DNA of 64,000 nucleotides from assembly GCA_963210315.1 (NCBI GenBank), contig OY723268.1, positions 2,170,001 to 2,234,000 on the forward strand, given 5' to 3'. Of the stretch, positions 59,901 to 64,000 are shown one piece after another (the first letter of the stretch is position 1; the number at the start of each line of letters is the position of its first letter). Below the pieces are notes generated by a model. The model ran no database searches. It worked only from the letters and a program-made list of their open reading frames with translations, and was not told the DNA's origin. This stretch comes from Rhynchopus euleeides. Taxonomy: Eukaryota; Euglenozoa; Diplonemea; Diplonemida; Diplonemidae. A program made the translations under genes and the position numbers.

Positions 59901-62608
59901 GGGTCGGGGTCCTCCTCCTTCGGGATCATCGATACAGTCGCCGACAGCAGAGCTTCGGGCCACTCACCCGACAGCTCCACGCCATTCAGAACTTCTGCCA
60001 GGGCTGCGTAGAACGCCCGCGGCAACAGCTTCAGCTCCTCAGCGTACCAGCCGTCCGTGCCTGGCGCCTTCCCCGAGCCCATGTCCGCAGCCGCCATGTG
60101 CAGTTGCTCCCCACTCAGAGGCTGGAGGGGCAGCGGAACCTCAGGGATGTAGGCGGCGTAACGCTCCTTGAACAGCTCCCACGAGGGGCCTCCATCGCGG
60201 TGGCGTTGCATGATGGGGAGCCATGCGTCCAGGAGCCAGCTGTCCATCACCGACCGATCGGTCGTTTCCTCATCCTGGCGACGCATCAGCACCGACGTGC
60301 GTGGCGGGCCCCGGAGCCTCCGGTAGATCTTCCCGGGGTTCCGATGCCAGGAGGTGTGGGTCTCCCGCATGTACAGGCGGCGCCGCCGCACCGTCATCAG
60401 CTTCCGCTCCTTCTCGAGGGCGCGGTCGCACGCGGCCCGCACCAGCTCCAGCTCCCCCCGCGTCGGGGTCACCGGCTCCACGCGGCCTAGGAGCTCGGAC
60501 GCCGCAGTGCGCACCTTCTCCCATGCCCCCCTGACGGAGACTGGCATCGCACCTCCCACAGCACGGCGCTCCACCTCCCGGATCCTGCCCATCATGTCGA
60601 GGAGGCAGATCATCTTGCGGGTCAGGGCCCCGTCGTGACCCCAGCGTTGCCTGCCACATAGCCACTCCTGGCGGACCACCGCGGCGACACCCTTTTTGCG
60701 AGCCAGCGCTGCGGTCTTCGCCGACCCCTCGGCGTCCCGCGGCTCGCACGCGTGCACGGCCAGAAAGCTCGACGCAGCGGAGCACCATGTCTGCCAACGC
60801 TCTTCAACGTTCCCAGCTGGATCCCATTGGCGGGTCAGGGTGTCACACACCTTTGCCGCCGCCTCCCGCAACGCGGGCTTCTCGTCCCTGCCGACCCGCC
60901 TGAGCGGCAGGATGGCCGGTACTGCGAGGCGGTCCACCCTTTGCCGGTACGCGAGCGTCCCGAAGCTCGCGTCCACCTGTCTGTGGGTCGGGATGTTCTT
61001 ATCGTCCGATACACAGAGCGTCTCCAGGCCGCTGATCGCCACGTGGTTGGCGAGCACCAGGTCAATCCTAGACGCCGAGCGTCCCTCCGGTCCATCAGGG
61101 CTCCCGGTGTAGCAGGTAGGGTCCGGAGTTGTACCCTGAGCATCAGCCGCGACTTGTGCACAGTCGAACCATCGGCCCGACGCCAGGTGCGTACTCAGCA
61201 CTGTACTGGCCGAAGGGTCAGGCGGACAGTTAAAATCACCAGTGATAATCACCGGCACGTCGCCCAGCAACACCGCCTCATCGAACACATCAGCGAAGAA
61301 GTCCTCCCGCTCTTCCGCAAGGTCCGGAGTAGCCCCTGTTTTCGCATAGACGACGAAGACGTGCAGGAACAGCTTCCCCGTGCCGTATGCCACTTTGGCG
61401 TGGAGGAACCTGCAGGATTCCCGCAACTGCAGGGCCCCGGCAGTGTTCACCCGGACGCACGGAATCCCACGTCGCACCAGGAGTCCGACCCCGAGGACCT
61501 GGCCTGACTCACCCCGAGCATCGCCGCGGTATGGCACGTCGTCTCCCCAGAGAGCCTTGTACCCGGCCTTCCATGCCTGAGCCGTCATGGAGTCCCGCGC
61601 CCCTTCAGTCAGCCTTGTCTCTTGCAGCGCAACCATATCCACATCCCACCGGAAGACACTCGGACAGTGTTTCTGCAGAGAGGTCACGTTGGCCGACCGG
61701 AGGAGTATCCGCCCTCCCCCTCCGGAGGTCGGAGAGAGCACTTCAGTCGTAGTCGCGGCAGGAGCCGGGGTCGCACGCGGAGGTACAGCATCCGCCCGCC
61801 GCACCTGGGCAGCAGCCCCAGCACCCAACGGGGAGACCGGCCGCTGCAGCACGCGTACACGGCGCCCACCTCTGGTGCGCCGGGGGCCAGGCGTGTCCGT
61901 CTGCCCACGAAGCTCGGGCAGCGGCACCGCGGCCAGTTCGGGATCCTGTCCACGCTGTTCCAGGACCTGGAGGGTCGACAGAGGGAGCCGAAGTTGGTCG
62001 TAGTGATGCGGCCTGAACGTTACCACCAGACGCCTGGTCGCGCCCGGACATCTCCCCAGGCGAATCAGCCCCTCCGGGTTCCCCACGTTCAGCGCCCAGA
62101 TGTCTGCGTTCAGGACCTGCGCCGCCGCCTGCAGGGTCAACTCGTCGCCGTAAGCGCCCGGTACGCGCATACCTTCCACATAGGCGGCGGGGTCCTCATG
62201 CGCATCAAGGAGGAGTTGAAGGCCCTCGATGCTCTCCAGCCAGTCGCACACCGCCGTCCGCAACCCGGCATGCTCCCAGTCACCAACTTGCCCCGACAGC
62301 GCGTGGAACTGGCAGTTCCCATCTCCTGGCACACGCACGACCTGCCCCAGCAGGCGGGAGCTCTCTTCCGCCAGCCACGCGTCCTGGAGCTCTATACGCT
62401 CCAGGGGGTCCACCTCATCGTCATCACCGCCACCAAGGAAAAGGCGGCGCACACGCACACCACGCAAAATCGGGTCCTTATGGCCCCAGTGTCGCATTGC
62501 CGGGCGCGTCTGCGCGCTGCCCAGCCCCATTTCGCCGCACGACTGGCGACTCACGCACGACTTACACCACTCCACAAATCCGCACACAGTGTCAGCAGAC
62601 CCGCTCAT
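56951..62608 (-). CDS. LINE ORF2: OTU protease, APE endonuclease, reverse transcriptase, RNase H
   Basis: 1885 aa. I chose the start MSGSADTV at 62608 because its ATG overlaps the ORF1 stop (ATGA). Domains: possible zinc finger (CKSC, then HWGH; residues 15-43); OTU-type cysteine protease with GDGNCQFHAL (Cys99) and His200/201 in TFRPHHYDQ; APE-like endonuclease with LQETR (Glu330), ITGDFNCPP, SRIDLVLAN and THRQV; RT with DVKKCFDSVPW, GCPLSV and YADD near 1064; a C-terminal CKLCG, then HEHMWWRC zinc knuckle; and RNase HI with FFDGS (about 1731), NEAEYAGLL, YGDSQLV and NADADAAAN. It encodes target-primed reverse transcription. All catalytic residues are present and no stop interrupts, so the copy may be recent. 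Confidence 0.92.
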   Translation of the reverse strand: MSGSADTVCGFVEWCKSCVSRQSCGEMGLGSAQTRPAMRHWGHKDPILRGVRVRRLFLGGGDDDEVDPLERIELQDAWLAEESSRLLGQVVRVPGDGNCQFHALSGQVGDWEHAGLRTAVCDWLESIEGLQLLLDAHEDPAAYVEGMRVPGAYGDELTLQAAAQVLNADIWALNVGNPEGLIRLGRCPGATRRLVVTFRPHHYDQLRLPLSTLQVLEQRGQDPELAAVPLPELRGQTDTPGPRRTRGGRRVRVLQRPVSPLGAGAAAQVRRADAVPPRATPAPAATTTEVLSPTSGGGGRILLRSANVTSLQKHCPSVFRWDVDMVALQETRLTEGARDSMTAQAWKAGYKALWGDDVPYRGDARGESGQVLGVGLLVRRGIPCVRVNTAGALQLRESCRFLHAKVAYGTGKLFLHVFVVYAKTGATPDLAEEREDFFADVFDEAVLLGDVPVIITGDFNCPPDPSASTVLSTHLASGRWFDCAQVAADAQGTTPDPTCYTGSPDGPEGRSASRIDLVLANHVAISGLETLCVSDDKNIPTHRQVDASFGTLAYRQRVDRLAVPAILPLRRVGRDEKPALREAAAKVCDTLTRQWDPAGNVEERWQTWCSAASSFLAVHACEPRDAEGSAKTAALARKKGVAAVVRQEWLCGRQRWGHDGALTRKMICLLDMMGRIREVERRAVGGAMPVSVRGAWEKVRTAASELLGRVEPVTPTRGELELVRAACDRALEKERKLMTVRRRRLYMRETHTSWHRNPGKIYRRLRGPPRTSVLMRRQDEETTDRSVMDSWLLDAWLPIMQRHRDGGPSWELFKERYAAYIPEVPLPLQPLSGEQLHMAAADMGSGKAPGTDGWYAEELKLLPRAFYAALAEVLNGVELSGEWPEALLSATVSMIPKEEDPDPLDHRPITVMSVIYRVWAKARVSQLMVWQEEWATDSMYGFRTGKGAFGAYMKTALLAEKASLTGVPLRGVLLDVKKCFDSVPWDIIFGLLEMMGLDDRVRRPSRAMYHGLRRRFKVQGSVGQPFAAFNGILQGCPLSVLWLNPVMAVWDRVVRAEAQCGTGLYADDKKLLDTDLAKIRRGLRLTEEFSELTDLRYGTKGRCFSTDPGETLTLVLQGEPIVQARGEIKDLGAQICLVSREKISGICDKRVKQAIEVCRRLEAKYLNLGFPAKAKILATMVMPMAFAAIHTANPLWGTLSSLDMAVMRVLWKFQKARRCPMIVRNLLCPAHRVDPTSYIQYQRLVAMHTVRHRCPDLWQLVTEIRSLRTPARGPRGPSRAGALTAAEIKAATPGPVALVQTALSDLRWKWPDAGRLKARDSDKAIDLGCEDRPAVLHDLREMVRAARWREIAAKKREDTTGMRDGVDYMAVTRVWSGEPEPYRAGIMRAIIAGDQVTEDRRLRHYKQGNGMCKLCGLEKEDHEHMWWRCEATADYRRLPAYRDVVAADRTNWPPCLARNGILPLGFVMRQGHGNAKCLRQLLGLYTEIILQRERLLKQREAEPATGVSVREPFPWGWDPEEPLETYDKLPDALPPQAWSKVAGVPAYFAVRDWWRQLKWPDDENNRKYHVSWLELAVDFEVFTGVDVVFSPGSKKKGQRALTARDKGTLMAAWMRTCEAIAGPGEYIHPGKKGGESKCKSLEPFIGQLQCGGLNRRPRLLCTQAVEAMLTRLKEQVREAASLTPRPSWTTMEVLVQEAGRDERRAVYEAAAAGHVVARAEPQPRSGVETLFFDGSLRRGKGTAKKRAGTGAGAVRKTASGVVVWTAQSRLAQGCTVNEAEYAGLLLCLDELIDHPPVGEVVVYGDSQLVADQVNTDTMCRSKKLRPLYVKARERIAALRAAGTRITLVHVGRKWNADADAAANAAVDKLEVGVTRHSRGEPESPV

Positions 62609-64000
62609 CTGCCGCCGTGCCTGCCCGAGGCCCGGCCCCGGCGGTCCTTGTCCTTCCGGGCCGGCGACTCCGACCGCCCCGACCTCGGCCGCTGCGCTTC
62701 CAGCAGGTCGAGGATGCGGTCCTGTGATGCCTGCATCCGCTTGCCCTGCTCGATCATCTGACCCTCGAGACGTGATGATTGTGCCGCAAGGTCCTGTTCC
62801 AGCTTGGCGCTGCGCGCATCCAACCGTTCCCACCGCACTTGCACTTCTTGCCGGAGGCTCCCCGCATCGCGGCATGCTTCTTCCACAGTCGAGAGGCGTG
62901 ACAGGGCCACCTCGACCTGGCCAGCGAGAATGGCCAGGGTTTCCGACTGGGAGTCCAGCTTCGCTCTCGCCTGCAGGTCCTGTAGCGGCGGCGGCTGAGG
63001 CCGAGCCTGTTGCTGTTGTTGTTGTTGCTGCTGCGGTGGCTGTTGTTGACGCGGCCGCTGCCCCGTTTGCGGCGAGGGTTGCGGCTGTGCCATACTCGCT
63101 GCCCCCAGCCAGGCTCCCGAGCGCTGCACCGCAACTGCCGGACCAGTGTGCCCAGCAGACGCTGTGCGTCGCTGCTTCGCCGGAGGTGCAGAGGCTGCGC
63201 GCCTTGCGCCCTTCCTCAGACGCTTGGCGCTGGGCGGGGCGACCTGCATCACTGCCAGGTCGCCGGTCGCCCACTGCTGCGGGTCCTGCGCGGCCTCCAC
63301 CGTCCAGACCCCCCGGAAGAGGTGACACGGGGTCACCTTCCACCCCATCGCGTCGGACAGCTGCTGCTCGAGCTCGGCGCCCCGCATCCCCCGCGCACCC
63401 GACACCGCGTAGCGGCGGCCTCGCGCTGCTATCCCAAGGGCCTGCCTGGCAAGCTGGCCCTTTCCCGCCACGACGCGCACACCCTTCTTGTGGCCGACGT
63501 GCCACGCAGCCCCCAGCCACCAGTCTGCCCCCCGGTGCGCTTCCAGGGAGGCCTCCTGCTCCTCCGACACCAGCCACACCACCTCAGCGCCCTTGTCCCG
63601 GGAGGGGTGGCGGCGGACGTACACCTTCTCAATGCCACTCTGGCGGAGGATATCGTCGACCAGGTTGGGCGGGGCCAGACCCGTCGCCCGGCGCACATCG
63701 CCATCCGTGGCGACCCGAACCCGCACCAGCTGCCTCGCTGAGGCCCAGCCCCGAAGCGCATCCTCCGAGCCGTCCTTGGCGGCCATCGCCAGGACCAGCT
63801 CTTCCCGTGGCGCCTGGACGGGCGCATTGCCCGCCTGCGACGTGGGCGTCGCGTCCCCGGCGATCCACAGCTCGCGCAGGGTCACACCCTGGGCGCGGCC
63901 CTGCCCCAGCAGGCGCACCCGCGCACGCGAAGCCACACTGCCCGGCAGGGGGTCGAGGGAGCAGTAGGTCCTGCCCCTCCGGAGACCCTGCGCTGCCACC
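62605..64000 (-). CDS. LINE ORF1, partial (5' end outside window)
   Basis: The visible part is about 464 aa and runs off the right edge. It holds an N-terminal domain with no family I recognise, then a basic patch (KRLRKGARRAASAPP). A Gln-rich stretch (PPQQQQQQQQQARPQPP), a coiled coil (LAILAGQVEVALSRLSTVEE to QDRILDLLEAQ) and an Arg/Ser-rich tail ending GRHGGR follow. ORF1 proteins of LINEs bind element RNA; the basic patch plus coiled coil fits that role. The stop TGA at 62607-62605 overlaps the ORF2 start. Confidence 0.8.
   Translation of the reverse strand, partial: VAAQGLRRGRTYCSLDPLPGSVASRARVRLLGQGRAQGVTLRELWIAGDATPTSQAGNAPVQAPREELVLAMAAKDGSEDALRGWASARQLVRVRVATDGDVRRATGLAPPNLVDDILRQSGIEKVYVRRHPSRDKGAEVVWLVSEEQEASLEAHRGADWWLGAAWHVGHKKGVRVVAGKGQLARQALGIAARGRRYAVSGARGMRGAELEQQLSDAMGWKVTPCHLFRGVWTVEAAQDPQQWATGDLAVMQVAPPSAKRLRKGARRAASAPPAKQRRTASAGHTGPAVAVQRSGAWLGAASMAQPQPSPQTGQRPRQQQPPQQQQQQQQQARPQPPPLQDLQARAKLDSQSETLAILAGQVEVALSRLSTVEEACRDAGSLRQEVQVRWERLDARSAKLEQDLAAQSSRLEGQMIEQGKRMQASQDRILDLLEAQRPRSGRSESPARKDKDRRGRASGRHGGR

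Overview
This is nuclear DNA of a eukaryote, most likely a GC-rich, compact-gene protist that makes cilia or flagella. The reasons are spliced genes with short introns (38-400 nt, nearly all with a GTATGY donor), a CFAP20-domain ciliary protein, full-length GCN1 and XPG orthologues, and a heavy load of protist-type retroelements. I cannot name the lineage from sequence alone.

Layout. 0-3.6 kb: a tyrosine-recombinase (YR) retrotransposon on the minus strand (E1), cut by the window edge. 5.2-8.3 kb: a two-exon P-loop ATPase of retrotransposon-hot-spot/Crinkler type. 10.2-13.8 kb: a three-exon CFAP20-domain gene. 14.4-15.5 kb: a two-exon coiled-coil gene. 16.7-21.5 kb and 22.9-27.1 kb: two full-length YR retrotransposons (E3 plus strand, E2 minus strand) with their 3' ends facing each other, separated by a palindrome and a rearranged cluster of terminal sequences. 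29.2-30.5 kb: a DUF4116-repeat gene broken by a stop codon. 31.3-45.4 kb: a conserved housekeeping block on the plus strand (coiled-coil protein, XPG/Rad2 nuclease, GCN1 with eight introns packed in its middle). 46.5-47.8 kb: a PCIF1-like adenosine methyltransferase. 48.5-49.7 kb: a WD40 gene with a frameshift. 49.8-52.4 kb: a 149-bp satellite. 52.4-56.9 kb: a less GC-rich stretch with two small minus-strand genes that share leader, mini-intron and 3' sequence. 56.9-64 kb: a LINE-type retrotransposon with ORF1 and an OTU-endonuclease-RT-RNase H ORF2.

The most notable system is the YR retrotransposon family. All three copies have the order gag, YR, RT-RNase H (the order reported for trypanosomatid VIPER elements, not that of DIRS-1). 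In all three, YR lies in the gag frame directly behind a single TGA with no usable AUG in two copies, and RT-RNase H lies in the -1 frame, so expression by stop-codon readthrough plus -1 frameshifting is a strong inference. The RT active site is WIDN rather than YxDD in both copies where it is visible. Each complete copy is bounded by an 18-bp core (TGTRGAAGCGTCAACGCA) that looks like a recombinase crossover site. The core also occurs without any element between the same two flanks, so these 'solo' sites are either empty targets or excision products.
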